DNA of 64,000 nt from Aselliscus stoliczkanus (lineage: Eukaryota; Chordata; Mammalia; Chiroptera; Hipposideridae), in assembly GCA_033961575.1 (NCBI GenBank), contig CM066727.1, positions 118,036,434-118,100,433 of the forward strand, given 5' to 3'. Position 1 is the stretch's first letter. Each line of letters begins with the position of its first letter. Both the position numbers and the translations under genes were made by a program. Of the stretch, positions 22,281-35,002 are shown piece by piece. Below the pieces are notes generated by a model. That model did not search any database and was not told the origin of the DNA. It saw only the letters and a list, made by a program, of their open reading frames with translations.

Positions 22281-22412
22281 GAAGTTGAAAAGTATAGAGC
22301 TGAATATAATAAGCTTCGTTATGAACATACATTTCTCAAATCAGAATTTGAACACCAGAAAGAAGAATTTGCACGTATGTTAGAAGAAGAAAAAATAAAA
22401 TATAAATCAGAG
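22281..22412 (+). CDS. CEP83: CEP83 coding exon 4 (residues 140-183)
   Basis: This 132-bp exon encodes 44 residues ([12 protein letters not shown] ... IKYKSE), very close to the human segment I recall. The acceptor TTTTAATTTAG and donor GAG|GTGAGT are good. Both ends are phase 0. The segment is strongly acidic and basic in alternation ([16 protein letters not shown]), typical of a continuous coiled coil. It is followed by the 14.7-kb intron 4, which contains most of the window's sense-strand L1 sequence. Confidence 0.95.
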
Positions 22413-25400
22413 GTGAGTGATTGATTTTACTAATGTAGTTGTTATCCTTTTCTAGTCAATAAAATTTTATGATTATGTATTTTTGTAAATCCCAAGTTAG
22501 AGTTGGTTGCATAATTAATTTTTTTAATGTGAATTATTTTTCATGATTTTCATCTGCTCCAAAACACTTTTCTTGTGAATATTCTTTTTTGGCTGTTAGA
22601 TTTTTCTTTTCTTTTTCTCTTTTATTTTGCCCCAGTCAACGGCAGTAGTCAGTCTCCTTTCTCCCATGGCCACAGAGAAAGACTTCCTTTTGCAAATACT
22701 CGTATAATTTAGCACTTATTTAGCACTGCCCCATTCTCCTTCTTGGGACCCTACCACAGCTCTGGCATTTGCCCATGCAACTTGTTTCCCCTGATACAAA
22801 CAAGGGGTTTATACCTTAGGGTGTGCCCTTCACCTTCACGGAGTGTATCATACTTTGTTCTTTGACATGTGCAACTGCAACTTCCTTTCTGCAGCCTGTA
22901 ACGTGCACTCCTGCTCTATCTCTACTGCTATGGGCAGCTCTAGACTTGTTTTGTGGATTGTCTCCTAATATTCCCTAAAATGGGGTTTGTGTTGCTCACA
23001 CTTTATGTTGCTTTTAGCTGATTTTTCAGGATGGAAAGAGAAATACCAATTTTTTCCTGCTATGTTCAAATAAGAAATCTACTGCTAGTTGAATTTTTTT
23101 AAAAAAATGTTTGTCTATAGTTATGTGAAACATTCTATGTACAAACATATCTACATTATACATTTATTGTATTGTCTTTATTTGGAATCAAGAGTTAAAA
23201 TATACTCACTTTCCTTTACCAGTAACTAATTGGGTCAAACTGATTTATTCTTACCAGTAACTAATTGGGTCAAACAGTGAACAGACTGTTCCATGATTGT
23301 TTGATATGTAAGAAGCTGTATGATCATTTGAATTCATTAATAATACAGTACCAGAAAATGATAAATATTTATAATGATCTTTTGCATTTAAAAAATTCTT
23401 TACAACTTTAAATGCTTTTTTCACATATGATCTCACTTCTGTTATAGTAGTGTCTCCATTTTAAATGAGGACACTGAAGCATGAGATAAGTGACTGACTC
23501 AAAGTCTCCAAGAAAGTCCGCAGCCAGGGTAACAGCAGCACTCAGGTACCCCACCTCCCAGCGTGGAGTTGTAAGTTTGAAATTTCCCATGATTTGAAGT
23601 TGCCATGCCAATTAGGAGCCATCCAACAACTATAATTTTGTCAGGAGATCAGTTGATCTGTGCTGCGTGTGATGATGAAAGTGTTCGAATCTGTAATTGT
23701 GACACTTAAAGGAACTGCATATAAAAATTTTCTTGTGGAAAATAAGAATAATAAAGATTACCTGTCTAAAATGTAGATTTAGTATATTGAAGAGTCAACA
23801 CTGAAGTTAAGGGTAGTGGTGCTTTATTTTATATTTTGCTTTTAAAATCTAGAGGTGATGTTTATCTGGTAATGATTATTTGTATTCTTATGTAGTTTTG
23901 TAGTTTTATTAGTTTTTCAAATGATGAAACCTGTATTTGACATTGATGACAATCTACTTTTCACCCAAGAAAAACAAAATGATAGTCATTAAAAATTTTA
24001 AGGGGTCAGTTAATAATGATATTCTTAGAAATCTGATGATAAACAGCTAATTAAGAAGCTATAATTAGTAAAGTCTAGAAAAGTAAGACTTTCTGAAAAG
24101 ACCGAAGTTCTTTTCTTTCTACTTCTCAATTAATTATGCAGGAGCAATATTAATTAGTGGATAATTGGGTATTTGCTTTCCATCACTTTCCATAAGTCAT
24201 TCCATCACTTATCTTTATACTCCAGTTTCTTTACACAATAATAGTAAAACCTAGGGAGAAGATTGTGGATCATGAAATAGCAGTAAAACTTCAAAGCAAA
24301 GCTTACTCTTGCCATACCACAATCTTACAATTTAAACTGGTAAAACTATATTAATTCAATGTAATAAAGTAACTGGATTTTCTTTCATTAATTGACTCAT
24401 ACAGTACTTGTGCATTTTTCACTTATACAGCTAAAATAAGTAACTGAATATCTTTTAGTGTGTTGGTTTTGAGGGGAATAGTTTAGGAAGATTTTGTTAG
24501 TATTTTCCTGTAAAGCACTCCAGGAATTCGTATCTCCCTCATGATATTCTGAATTAAAAAGAACGTGTTAAAGAAGATATCTTTACCTTAAGAAAAAGAT
24601 AATATCATGATTTTTCGATCAGTTCATTTGATTGTAGGTACATATTAAGTCTGGGACTTCTTACAAAATATAGAAGTTGCCTATTTAGTCATTATTCAAA
24701 AGTGGTACTATTGTGTTTTCATTATATTATTAGGACTCTTATTTTATATTATTCTGCAAATATTAATAAAGAGCAATACAGAGCATTTAGATAATTATAC
24801 TGGTAGACTGAATGAGTGAAAGAAACGAGTAATTCAGGAGACATTAAGATCTTGAGAGAGGGGTAGTGAGCCCTACATCTTATGAAAAACTGTAAAGAAT
24901 CATAACACATAATGACATCCCTGAGATTATTCCATCATAGTCTCCAGACTGACTGAGCTCTGTCTTGGCTTTTATGGAGTAGGTGAGAAGCCAAAGTTCC
25001 TATGGCAAAAGGAGAACTTGCCTGTTCCCCTGTTATCACATACTATTTCTTTCTTACAGCACTGGTAGCACAATTTTGTTTGTGCTCTTAGTTTGTTCCG
25101 TATCCTTTCATGTATATATCAGTAGACATCGTAAAACCTCTCAAAACATTTCAGTTTTATCCTGGTAGGTTCTGAAGTTCTATCTGGAGTACTTCTTTAG
25201 ACCTAGATGGCTCCTTTATCTAAAATATTCCAAATGTTCTAATTTGCACCCTTCTCAGATTACTTTGAACCATATCACAATAGACAAAAGTCCCAAATTA
25301 AAATTAAATTAACCCACAGTATGGATTCTCTGTGATTAATTTTGGCAACCTTTTATAAGGGCTTTGTGAAATTTTACTAATTAAAATTTTCTGTGCGATT

Positions 25401-25657
25401 GCAGTTTAGAATACGAGTATCTCAAAACAAAACTTTTTAACATGTAAAATTTAAAATGTTTTGAATGTTCATTTAGTGTGACATTGGGAGCTGATTTGAC
25501 TTCTGTGTGCATCAGTTCCTCATCTGTAAAAAGATGTTAACAATAGTACCTATCCCATGGAGTTATGAGGATTTCATAAATTAATATGTGTAAAGTGTGT
25601 ATACAAGTACCTAGCACAATAGTAAGCATTCCATAAATGCTAGCCATTATTATCATT
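22413..25657. other. CEP83 intron 4, left part: mostly unique
   Basis: A 25-bp direct repeat lies at 23216-23240 and 23251-23275. About 23440-23560 resembles a MIR on the minus strand, and 25470-25650 a MIR in sense orientation (TCAGTTCCTCATCTGTAAAA). The remainder shows no gene or clear repeat. Confidence 0.5.
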
Positions 25658-25673
25658 TAAAATTCTATGTCCT

Positions 25674-25826
25674 CCGGTCGAGTGGCTCACTTGGTTAAGA
25701 GCCCACTCAAGAGTGTGAGCTGAGCTTTGAACAATAGCAGTTCGATGCCCAGCCCGAGCTGAACTGCTGCTGAGCTGCCAACAGGTGGCAGGATGGCTCA
25801 GCTAAAAAAAATAAATAAAAATAAAA
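25674..25826 (+). repeat. SINE class C (tRNA-like head, GGTGGCAGGATGGCTCAGCT end), sense
   Basis: The ~130-bp element ends AACAGGTGGCAGGATGGCTC then AGCTAAAAA and an (AAAT)n tail. TSDs TAAAATTCTATGTCCT and TAAAATTCTATGCCCT lie at 25658 and 25827. The head resembles classes A and B but the body differs. Confidence 0.85.
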
Positions 25827-26479
25827 TAAAATTCTATGCCCTCAAATTTCTTGAGCATGTGATCCTGTTCTTTAGCATACTTGAATTTTCGGTATCAGGT
25901 CTACATTTAGATATTCTAAATAGTTCAAGGGCATCTCATTGCAGTGCCTGCATCCCCCACTTTCACCGCATGCCCAGCATTCTGATTGTTCCACTTTTAG
26001 ATGCTCTCTGCTCTGGCGTTTTCATTAGTCACAGGTATCATTTTCTACCCTCATGACCAAGATAACTCTCAGGATCTGCAAAAGGCATATATTATTATCC
26101 CTATTCTATTGTTCAGCCTGAGTAGAATTCTTTTTAAGGCAACTAGTAAAGGAAAGGAGATGGTATCTTCCAAAAGTAGATTAAAATATGAACTTTAAAT
26201 CTGTAAGTAAATTAAGTGCTACCTTCTTAATATAAATGTATGACAAAATGTTTTTGTATTCCATCATTAATTTAGGAAAAATAATTCTAGTACAAATAGG
26301 GAAAAGGAAGAAACTTAGAATAGTACAAATATAAAAAGGTAAACTAACTTGATTTTAAAAGCTAAGATCTGGGAACTTTAAACTTCATGTGCAAAATGTT
26401 TACTATAGTACCTGACACATAGTAAATGCTCAAAAAATGGTATTGTTACCATTAGTACCTGACAGCATTAATCATAGTA

Positions 26480-28320
26480 CTAATTATAATTTCAGTGGAT
26501 ATTTTTAAAATAGACAAGATCTATATGAAGAGAACTACAAAACTGTGATGAATGAAATCAAATAACTAAATAAATGGAGCGATATTCCATGTTCATGGAT
26601 AGGAAGGCTCAATGTTGTCAAGATATCTGTTCTTCCCAACTTGACCTATAGAGTCAATATAATCCCAGTCAAAACCTCAGCAAGTATTCTGTGGATATCA
26701 ACAAACTGATTCTAATGTTTATGTAGAGAGGCGAAAGATCCAGAGCAGCCAATATAATATTCAAGAAAAAGAAAGTCCGAGGACTGATACTATCTGACTT
26801 CAGGACTTACTATAAAGCTGATAATCAAGACAGTGTGGTATTGGCAAGATAATAGAGAAATAGGTCAATAGAACAGACCAGAGAGTCTTGAAATAGACCT
26901 ACATAAATATAGTCAATTGATCTTTGACAAAGGAGAAAAGGCAGACTGGAGAAAAATAGTCTTTTCAACAATTAGTGCTAAAACAACTGTACGTGCACAT
27001 GCAAAAAAATGGTCTGGACACAGACCATACACCCTTAACAAAAATTAAAATAGATCATAGACTTAAATGTAAAATGTAACTCCTAGAAGATAACATAGGG
27101 GAAGAGCTAGATGACCTTAGGTTTGGTGATGATGTTTAGATACAACACCAAAGACATGATACATGAAGGAAATAATTGATAAGTTAGACTTAATTAAAGT
27201 TAAGAACTTTTGCTCTGTGACTGACACTGTCAGGAGTGAAAAGAGAAGCTATAGACTGTGAGAAAATATTTGAAAAAGACATACCTGATAAAAGACTATT
27301 ATCGAAAGAACTATGAAAACTAACAACCTGATTTAAAAATGGGCCAAAGACCTTAACAGACACTTCACCAAAGAAGATATACAGATAGCAAATAAGCAAA
27401 GATGCTTAACATCATCTGTGATTAAGGAATTACAAATTAAAACAACAGTGAGATACACACCTATCAGAATGGCGTAAATCTAAAACACTGACACCACCAA
27501 ATGGTGGTGAGGATGTGGAGCAACAGGACTTCCCACCATTGCTGGTGGGAATGCAAAATGGTCCAGCAAATTTAGAAGACAGTTTGGCAGTTTCTTACAA
27601 AACTAATCATAGTCTTACCATACAATCCAGTAATTGTACTCCTTGGTATATACCCAAAAGATTTGAATGTACGTCTGCACACAGTTATTTCTAGCAGCTT
27701 TATTCCTAATTGCCAAAACTTGGAAGCAACCAACATATTTTTCCATAGGTGAATAAATAAACTGTGGTACATCCAGAGAATGGGATATTATTCAATGCTA
27801 AAAAGAAATGAGCTATCAAACCATGAAAAGATGTGGAACAACCTTAAATGCATATTATTAAGTAAAAGAAGCCAATCTGAAAAGGCTACATATTGCGGGA
27901 TTCCAACTATATGACAGTCTAGAAAAAGTAAAACTGGAGACATTAAAAAGATCAGAGGTTGCCCAAAGGTTAGGGGAGAGGAAGGGATGAAGAGGTGGAA
28001 CACAGAGGATTTTACGGTGGTAAAGCTATTCGTCATGATACTGTAATGGTCGATAATACTTGCCATTCTATATTGTCAAAATCTGTAGAATGTACAACAA
28101 CAAGAGTGCACCTTAATGCAAACTGTGGTCCATGGGTGATAATGACATGTCAGTGCAGGTTCATCAGTTGTAACAAATATATCACTCTGGTGTGAGATGT
28201 TGACAGTGGGAAAGGCTGTGTGTATGGGGTCAGAGACATATTGAACTCCACTTTCTCCTCAGTTTTGTTGTGAACCTAAAAGTACTCTACAGTGTAAAGA
28301 TTATTATTATTTTTAAAAAT
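26480..28320 (+). repeat. L1 3' half, sense (ORF2 C-terminus and 3' UTR)
   Basis: Sense-strand L1. ATATTCAAGAAAAAGAAAGT and GGGCCAAAGACCTTAACAGA mark the ORF2 C-terminal region, GGAGCAACAGGACTTCCCAC the next block, and from ~27830 the 3' UTR with AGATCAGAGGTTGCC. Many stops and indels; inactive. Its orientation matches the host gene, which is the less tolerated direction for intact L1s but of little effect for a decayed one. Confidence 0.85.
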
Positions 28321-28324
28321 GAGA

Positions 28325-29008
28325 ATGCAAAAAAAGAAACTATTTCATAATAAAGAAAAGATCGATCAATAGGAAGAGACCTAGAAATTAGTAGTAGACA
28401 AAGTCATTAATATATGCTTGAAAGTTAAGGGAAACATTGAGAATGATGAGAGAGAGACAAGATTTTAAGAAAAGACCCTAGTAGGGCCAGCCGAGTGGCT
28501 CAGTCGGTTAAGGGCTCGCTCAAGAGTGCGAGCTCTGAGCAGCGGGGCTGCCGGTTCGATTCCTGGCCCGATCTGAGCTGCCATGGAGCTGCCAACAGGT
28601 GGCAGGATGGCTCAGCTAAAAAAAAAGAAAGAAAAAGAAAGACCCTAGTGATGAAAAATGCAATCAAAATGGACAATACTCTAGAAGTGGGTTAGATACT
28701 GGAAGAAAAGATAATAGCTAAATTGAATATATAGAAATAGAAATTATCCAAGATGAAACACAGAGAGGAAAAGTATAAGAAATAAATGATTATAGCATAG
28801 TGGGGACATTAAATAATTGAACTTCTGAAGGAAAAAGGAACAGAAAAATATATTGAAGAAAGAATGGTCAGATTTTTCATATTTCACGAGAACTATATAT
28901 AAACCCACAGATCCAAGAATCTCAATGAACGACATGCACAGAAAATGTGAAGAAAATTACACCAAGGCACACAGATTCAATTACTTTAAAACTAGTGATA
29001 AAGGATTT
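28325..29008 (+). repeat. L1 ORF1-region fragment, sense
   Basis: The blocks AGATCCAAGAATCTCAATGA and ACACCAAGGCACACAGATTC at the right end match L1 ORF1-side sequence. The SINE at 28483-28634 interrupts it. It ends where the next L1 begins. Confidence 0.6.
28483..28634 (+). repeat. SINE class C, sense
   Basis: Starts AGGGCCAGCCGAGTGGCTCA, has a B-box GGTTCGATTCC with the exact consensus, and ends GGCAGGATGGCTCAGCT plus A-tail. TSDs are AAAGACCCTAGT on both sides (ending 28482 and starting near 28638). Confidence 0.9.
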
Positions 29009-29336
29009 TAAAAGTCAACTGGAAGACTTCTGCTCCCAGGAAGATGGAGTAGATGTACTTTTCACTGTTCCTCCTGGTAAGTAAAACAAAAGGTCCTGGA
29101 CATTATATATAAAACAAATATAAGAAGATGCTGGAAAATGAAGAAAAAAGGCATACCATCTAAGGACCTTGGAACCCAAGGACTGACTCTGATATGTTTT
29201 CTGGATTTTCATTTTGTCTCATATATCACAGACTAGATGCTGAAGAAACTGGCAGTTTGGCACAGATGATTAAAAAAAAGCCCCAACACAGGCCTGTTCT
29301 CTCTAGGAAAAGAACAGCCTAGTAACCTAGTTAATT

Positions 29337-29777
29337 AATTAATTAATTAATTTATTTATTTATTGAAGATTTTATTGGGGAACTGGGGGAGGGGAACAGA
29401 AAAGTTACTGTCCTTTTGTTCTTCAGTCTAGTTGTGGAGGACGTCGCTTCACTGGCCCATGTTGGTATTATCATTGTGCTCTTCCCAGGTGAGGCAGATT
29501 GGTCGCCGGCCTCTGGACAGCCGCTCACACTGGCTCTTGGCAGCTCACACCAGCTGCCGGCCGCTCACTGTAGCCTAAGGCAGCCCACTGCAGCGTGGGC
29601 TGCAACTATGCCATCGCCGCAGGCTCACAGCAGCCCAGCTCCAGGTGGAGCTGTTGTTCACCATCTTAGCTGTAGAAGGCAGTGTCACTGACCCTCATAT
29701 GAGGGATCTAAACCAGGGCCCTGCTGTTCAGAGCTGGTGTCCCAAGCCAGTTCTTAACCAACGTGCCACTCAGCTGG
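29337..29777 (-). repeat. Long SINE (class B) with (TTAA)n/(TTTA)n tail, antisense
   Basis: Full-length class B copy with perfect 19-bp TSDs CCTAGTAACCTAGTTAATT at 29318-29336 and 29778-29796. The tail has turned into TTAA and TTTA repeats (29331-29364). Confidence 0.92.
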
Positions 29778-32050
29778 CCTAGTAACCTAGTTAATTCAGA
29801 TAATAACGATTCTGCTTCAGCCAAAGACTGCAATAAAACTGAGCCCATGGCCTTCCATACTAGCTAATGCCAGTGGAGCACCCAGACTTCCACCTTCCCC
29901 AGGCTATAATGAGGAGCACTAATGCCAAGATGATAGCAGAGAAGGCCAGGTAGGGAGCCAGGATTTCATACGCACTTGGCAATAACAAGAAGTCGCACTC
30001 ACCTGCCATGGTGGCATTGGAGATGACATTGGGAGCCTAGATTTCCACCGTCAACTGGCAGTAATGATGCACCCTGCCTCCTCCCTGCTTGGGTCATGTC
30101 AGAGAAGGCCTAGTGTAGAATCAAGACTTTTCACCTCTGCCTTGTAGTGTCAGTGGTGAACACACCTGACACTGTGGTATCAGTGAAGGCCATGTGGGGA
30201 ACAATAACAAGTCATTTTACCCTGCCTTCTAAGGAGGCATCGGTGGACTTAGTGGGGTGCTGGAACCCCCTCTTCCACCTGATATGGGTGTCATGAGGAG
30301 CCTCGTCCACCTTAGATGTCATAGAGGGAGAGTGGAGAATCTGGACTGCTGCTCCATCTGCCAGTAACGAGGCAGCAACACCACCCTTCCTCTGCCACAG
30401 TGATAGCATAGAAAGCCAGCTAACACAGAAACTTTAAATAAGAATCAGCCTATCCTAATACAGTGCCCAAGAGGTCCAAATTTCAATCAAAAGTGGCTTG
30501 TCATACTGAGAACCTAGGCGATCTCAAACTAAATCAATAGATGCTAACACGGAGATGACAGAGTTATCTAAGATATAGTTTAACTCAGTCGTTAAAAATC
30601 CCTAATGTACAATTAAAAACATGCTTGAAACAAATGGAAAAAAAATAGAGGATCTCAGCAAAAAAGTAGGAAATATGAAGAAGAACCAAATGGAAATTGT
30701 AGAACTGAAAAATATGACCAGACCCCCCAAAGCAAACAGACTAACAAGCAGACAAAAAATATGTCAGTTGCTGGGCTCAACAGCAGAATAGAGGGGATAG
30801 AAGAAAGAATCAATGAACTTGAAGATAAGAGCATTAGAATTACCCAATCTGAACAAACTACAGAAAATAGATTAAAAAGAGAAATAAACAGGGTTAACCT
30901 CAGGCACCTGGGGGAATATAACAAGAGATCTAAGATTTTGTTCGTGAAAGCAAAAGAGAAAGAGGACAGTGCTGAAAATATACTTGAAGAAGTAAAGGCT
31001 AAATACTCCCCCAGTTCGGTAGACACAACATACATATAGATTCAAGATGCGGAGTGAACATCAGACAGGATAAAACCAAAGAAATCCACACTAAGAGACA
31101 TCTAACTTATAAACACTACAGGAAGAAAGTGCTGAAAGTAGCAAGAGAGAAATGGTCCCTTACTTATAGGGGGGAAACAATTCCCAGACATTTCTCATCA
31201 GAAACCACAGAGGCCAGAGGACGTGCCGCAGCATTAGCAAGTGCTGAAGGAAAAGAAGTGTCAACTCAATTTTATATCCACAGGATAAACATCCTTCAGG
31301 AATGAAGGGTAAATCAAGACATTCTTAGAATTAGGAAAATGAAGAGAATCTGTTGCCAGTAGACCTATCCGAAAGAATGTCTAAGAGAAATTCTCTAAAC
31401 AGAAATAAAACAATACAAAAGGAACCTCACAGCATCAGGAAGGATAAAAGAACACTGTAAGCAAAACCGTGGGTATATACAATAGACTCTTTTCCTGAAT
31501 CAGTTTTCTAAATTTTGTTGATGGTTGAAGCAAAAATTATAACACTGCTTGATGTGGTTTTAAATATGTATAGAGGAAATAATCAAAACATTATGAACAA
31601 GGGCAAAATGATCTAAAGGGAGGTCAAGTTTTTCTATCCATTATTTGAACTTGTAAAATGAACCCAGTAGACTGTGATAAATTATGTATATGTAGTGTAT
31701 ACCTACAGCGACAAGTTAAGAAAACTATACAAAAAGATACCCAGAACATTATAAATAAATCAAAATGGAATCCTAAAAAATGTTCAGAAAACCCACAGGA
31801 AGGCAGGAAAAAGAAAACAAAAACTTAAAAGGAAAGAAGAAAAAGTTAAGCTGTAACATAATAGTCATAATATATGTAAATGGTCAAAATATACCAATTA
31901 AAAGACAGATTTACAGTTGATATTAATACTAAAAGATCCAACTATATGCTGTGTCTAAGAAACTTCAAATATAACAATATAATATAGATAATTAGTAAAA
32001 GGATGGGAAAAGATAAATCATGCAAACATTAATTAAAAGAAGTAGGAGTG

Positions 32051-32497
32051 GGCTGGCCGAGTGGCGCGTTGGTTAAGAGCTGGCTTGGGTTGCCAGCAGC
32101 CGCGGTTCGGATCCCATATATGAGGGCAAGTGACACTGTCCTCTACAGCTAACAACAGCTCTACCTAGAGCTGGGCTGCTGTGAGTCTGCGGTGACGGTG
32201 TAGCTGCAGCCCCTGCTGCAGTGGACTGCCATAGGCTGCAGTGAGTGGCCGGCAGTCAGCGTGAGTGGCTGGCAGCTGACATGAGCTGCCAATACCCGCG
32301 GTGAGCGACCATCCAGAGGCCAGCGACCGATCTGCGTCATCCAGGAAGAGTGCAATGACGATACCAACATGGGCCAGTGAGGCAACGTCCTCCACAACTA
32401 GACTGAAGAACAAAAGGACAGCAATTTGTCTGTTCCCCTTCCCTGATTCCCCAATGCCATTCCCCTCCCCCAATTCCCAAATAAAATCTTAAAAAAA
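32051..32497 (+). repeat. Long SINE (class B), sense, nested in L1
   Basis: The copy starts GGCTGGCCGAGTGGCGCGTT and ends CCCAAATAAAATCTT plus A-tail, with perfect 16-bp TSDs AAAAGAAGTAGGAGTG at 32035-32050 and 32498-32513. Its first ~100 bases are clearly the same sequence as class A, including ATATATGAGGGCAAGTGACA and CTGTCCTC. It therefore shows class A and class B joined in one element. Confidence 0.93.
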
Positions 32498-33758
32498 AAA
32501 AGAAGTAGGAGTGACTATATTATTATAATACCAGATGAAATAGACTTCAGAGCAAAGAAAAATACCAGAGATAGACATTATATAATGACAAAAAAATCTC
32601 AATCCTAGAACTAGAAACATACACAACTAGAAACATGAATACTAGTTGCGTATGAACCAAACAGAGCTGCAAAATATGTGAAGTAAAAACTCATAGAACT
32701 ACAAGGAGAAATAGACAAATTCACAATTATTGTTGGAGACTTCACACTGTTATCTCAACAATTGATAGAATAATTAATGAATCAGGAAGGACATAGAACT
32801 CAACAAAACCATCAACCAACAGAAATTTAGTCAACATTTGTAAAACACTCCACCCGACAAGAGTACCTAAATACCTTCTTTCAAGTGGCCACTGAACATA
32901 TATTCAGATAGACCATATCCTGGGCTGCAAAATAAACCTCAATGTTTAAAAATTGAAATTATACACAGTGAGTTCTCCAACCACTATAAGCAAACTAGAA
33001 ATCCATAATGGAAAGGAAGCCGAGAAATCTTCAAATGAAATGACACACTTCAAATAATTCATGGGTCAAAGAGGAAATTTCAGTGAAAAACATATCAGTG
33101 AGAAAATAATTTCAAAAAATACACTGTGCTGAGTGAAAATAAAAATGCAACATATTAAAATATTTGGGACAGCTAAAGCAGTGCTGAGAGAAAAATTCAT
33201 AGCACTAAATACATTCATTAGAAAGGTGTGTCAGATCAATAATCTAGCTCCCACCTTGAGAACCTAGACAGAGAGGATCAAAATAAATCCAAAGCAAGCA
33301 GAGGGAAGGAAATAAAAAAGATAAGAGCAGAAACCAATGAAATTGAAAACAAAAACAATGGAGAACATCAGTGAAACAAAGAGCTGTTTCTTTTGAGAAG
33401 ACTAATAAAATGACAAACCTTTAGCTAAGCTGACAGAGAAGACAGAAATTACTTTATCAGAAATTATGGAATATTACTACAAACCTTGCAGACATCAAAA
33501 GGGTAATAAGGTAATCTTATTAGGTTATTATAGAGAGATGAACTCTACCGAAATAAATTTGACAAACGTAGATGAAATAGGCACATACTACCATAACTTG
33601 GTCCATATGAAATAGTTAATTTGAAAAGCTGTATAGCTATTACGGAAACTAAATTCATAATTTAGAACTTCTCAAAAAGAATGACTTCACTGGTGAATTC
33701 AACCAAGTAAAGTTTTAAAAAATGAAAACCAATTCTATACAGTGCCTTCTGGAAAATA

Positions 33759-33837
33759 TTGGGTTGTCCGAAAACTCATGACATTTTTTTTCTGGTTTTC
33801 GTTGCAAAAATGCGTCATGCCTTTTCTGACAACCCAA
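33759..33837. mobile_element. 79-bp mariner MITE (near-complete palindrome)
   Basis: The left arm TTGGGTTGTCCGAAAACTCA and the complement of the right end TTGGGTTGTCAGAAAAGGCA are inverted repeats that continue through ATGACRYATTTTT, leaving a loop of roughly 15 bases. TA duplications lie at 33757-33758 and 33838-33839. This is a typical Tc1/mariner MITE. It sits where the L1 sequence changes from ORF2 to a 3'-end fragment. Confidence 0.88.
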
Positions 33838-33839
33838 TA

Positions 33840-34140
33840 GAAGAGGAGGATGTCACCAGTGGGGGAAGCTGGGTAAGAAGTACGCAGGATCCTTATTATT
33901 CCTTACAACTGCTGCTTGTGAACCTTCCACTATCTAAAAATAAAAAATTTAATAAAAAAAAAGTAACCAGACAAAAAGATAGTTTGTACAGAAGAACAAA
34001 GATAAGAATGACAACAGACTTCCTTTTGGGAATAATACAAGTGCAAAGATAGTAGAGCAATCAATATCTTTAAAATTCTGAAAGAAAAAATTTAGGCCAT
34101 TTGATTGCAGAACCTGTACTCTTCACCATTTCTCAGTGTT
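33840..34140 (+). repeat. L1 3'-end fragment and adjoining L1-like sequence, sense
   Basis: GATGTCACCAGTGGGGGAAG to TAAAAATAAAAAATTTAATA is a typical L1 3' terminus with A-rich end (33845-33965). What follows (CAACAGACTTCCTTTTGGGA) resembles the end of L1 ORF1, i.e. a second fragment. Confidence 0.55.
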
Positions 34141-35002
34141 CATCAGAAAGGTCATAAAAGCAAAGACAGATGGAGCAATTAAATATGCTATCTTTTCCTT
34201 GTGTGTGCCCTGGGAATTAGGAATGGTGCTCCCATCCATTGAAAAGAAGGTCTGCAATTAAGTATTCCTAGTTCCTGACTTGTTTCAGTTCAGTTTCCTT
34301 TACTTCCAACAGTTTGTTAAAAGTAAAATTGGTTAATACATCATCTTTTCTGTTGAGTAAACTTATATTCTCGAAGAGAAGAAACTAAAACTGGAGGTAA
34401 CTTTAATACAGGCAGATTTGGATAAATGTCATAAAAAAGAGATTCAAACAATGAATTGAGAGCACAGCAAGTTGAGGCTATCTAGGAAGATGACGTGAAT
34501 CTGATGAGAGTGGAGGAGAAGAGCAGAGCTGAAGTTGGGTCCAAGATCTGTGCCCAGATGACCAGGACAAGAGTGCTATCCAAGCAGTGACTGCACGTGA
34601 GCTTCCTGATAGCAGAGTTTTTGTATTTATTTGCTTGTCTGCTCGGTTCTCTAATATATCCTTACTACCTGGAACAGTGCTGGGTATGTAGTAAGTACTC
34701 TATAAATATTTGCTGCATGACTATAGATAGAGAAATTAGAAGGCAGTGATCACCAGTTTGGGTAGGAATGATTTTATCGTGCGCTGTGGTTCAGGAGTTG
34801 TCAATGCGAGATCTAATCCTGACTCTGCCATTAGCTGGCTCAGTCCAGTTTCAGCTTCCATGTCAGCAGCCCCCAGATGCCCTTGAAAACTGCTAGAGAA
34901 AGCAAGAATACAGGAAACATGCTGGTCAGGAACATTAGCTGTCTGACCCCATATGTAAAATGAAGACTGCAGGAGAAACTGTTCTTAGGAAATGGCAGGT
35001 TT
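34141..35002. other. CEP83 intron 4: small L2/MIR fragments
   Basis: About 34650-34730 resembles an L2 tail (GGAACAGTGCTGGGTATGTA) and 34790-34990 a MIR. No gene is seen. Confidence 0.45.

Larger units (their letters stand above)
29009..33758 (+). repeat. Old L1, 5' UTR through ORF1 and ORF2 N-terminal part, sense
   Basis: The left end GACTTCTGCTCCCAGGAAGA with ATGGAGTAGATG and the degenerate repeat modules to ~30420 look like an L1 5' UTR. From 30640 an ORF1-like coiled coil is still partly open (30761-31039: RIEGIEERINELEDKSIR). About 31050-31420 follows as the ORF1 end, and 32510-33750 as ORF2 endonuclease/RT-side sequence. All frames are broken. Two long SINEs (29337-29777 and 32051-32497) interrupt it. 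Confidence 0.7.

Noticed and set aside
28500..28570. tRNA-like sequence with a consensus B box
   Set aside because: It is the head of a SINE with TSDs and A-tail; no copy folds into an intact tRNA with anticodon arm and 3' end that I can support.
30761..31305. Frames encoding RIEGIEERINELEDKSIR and a following lysine-rich segment
   Set aside because: This matches L1 ORF1-side sequence and is broken downstream, so it is not a host gene.
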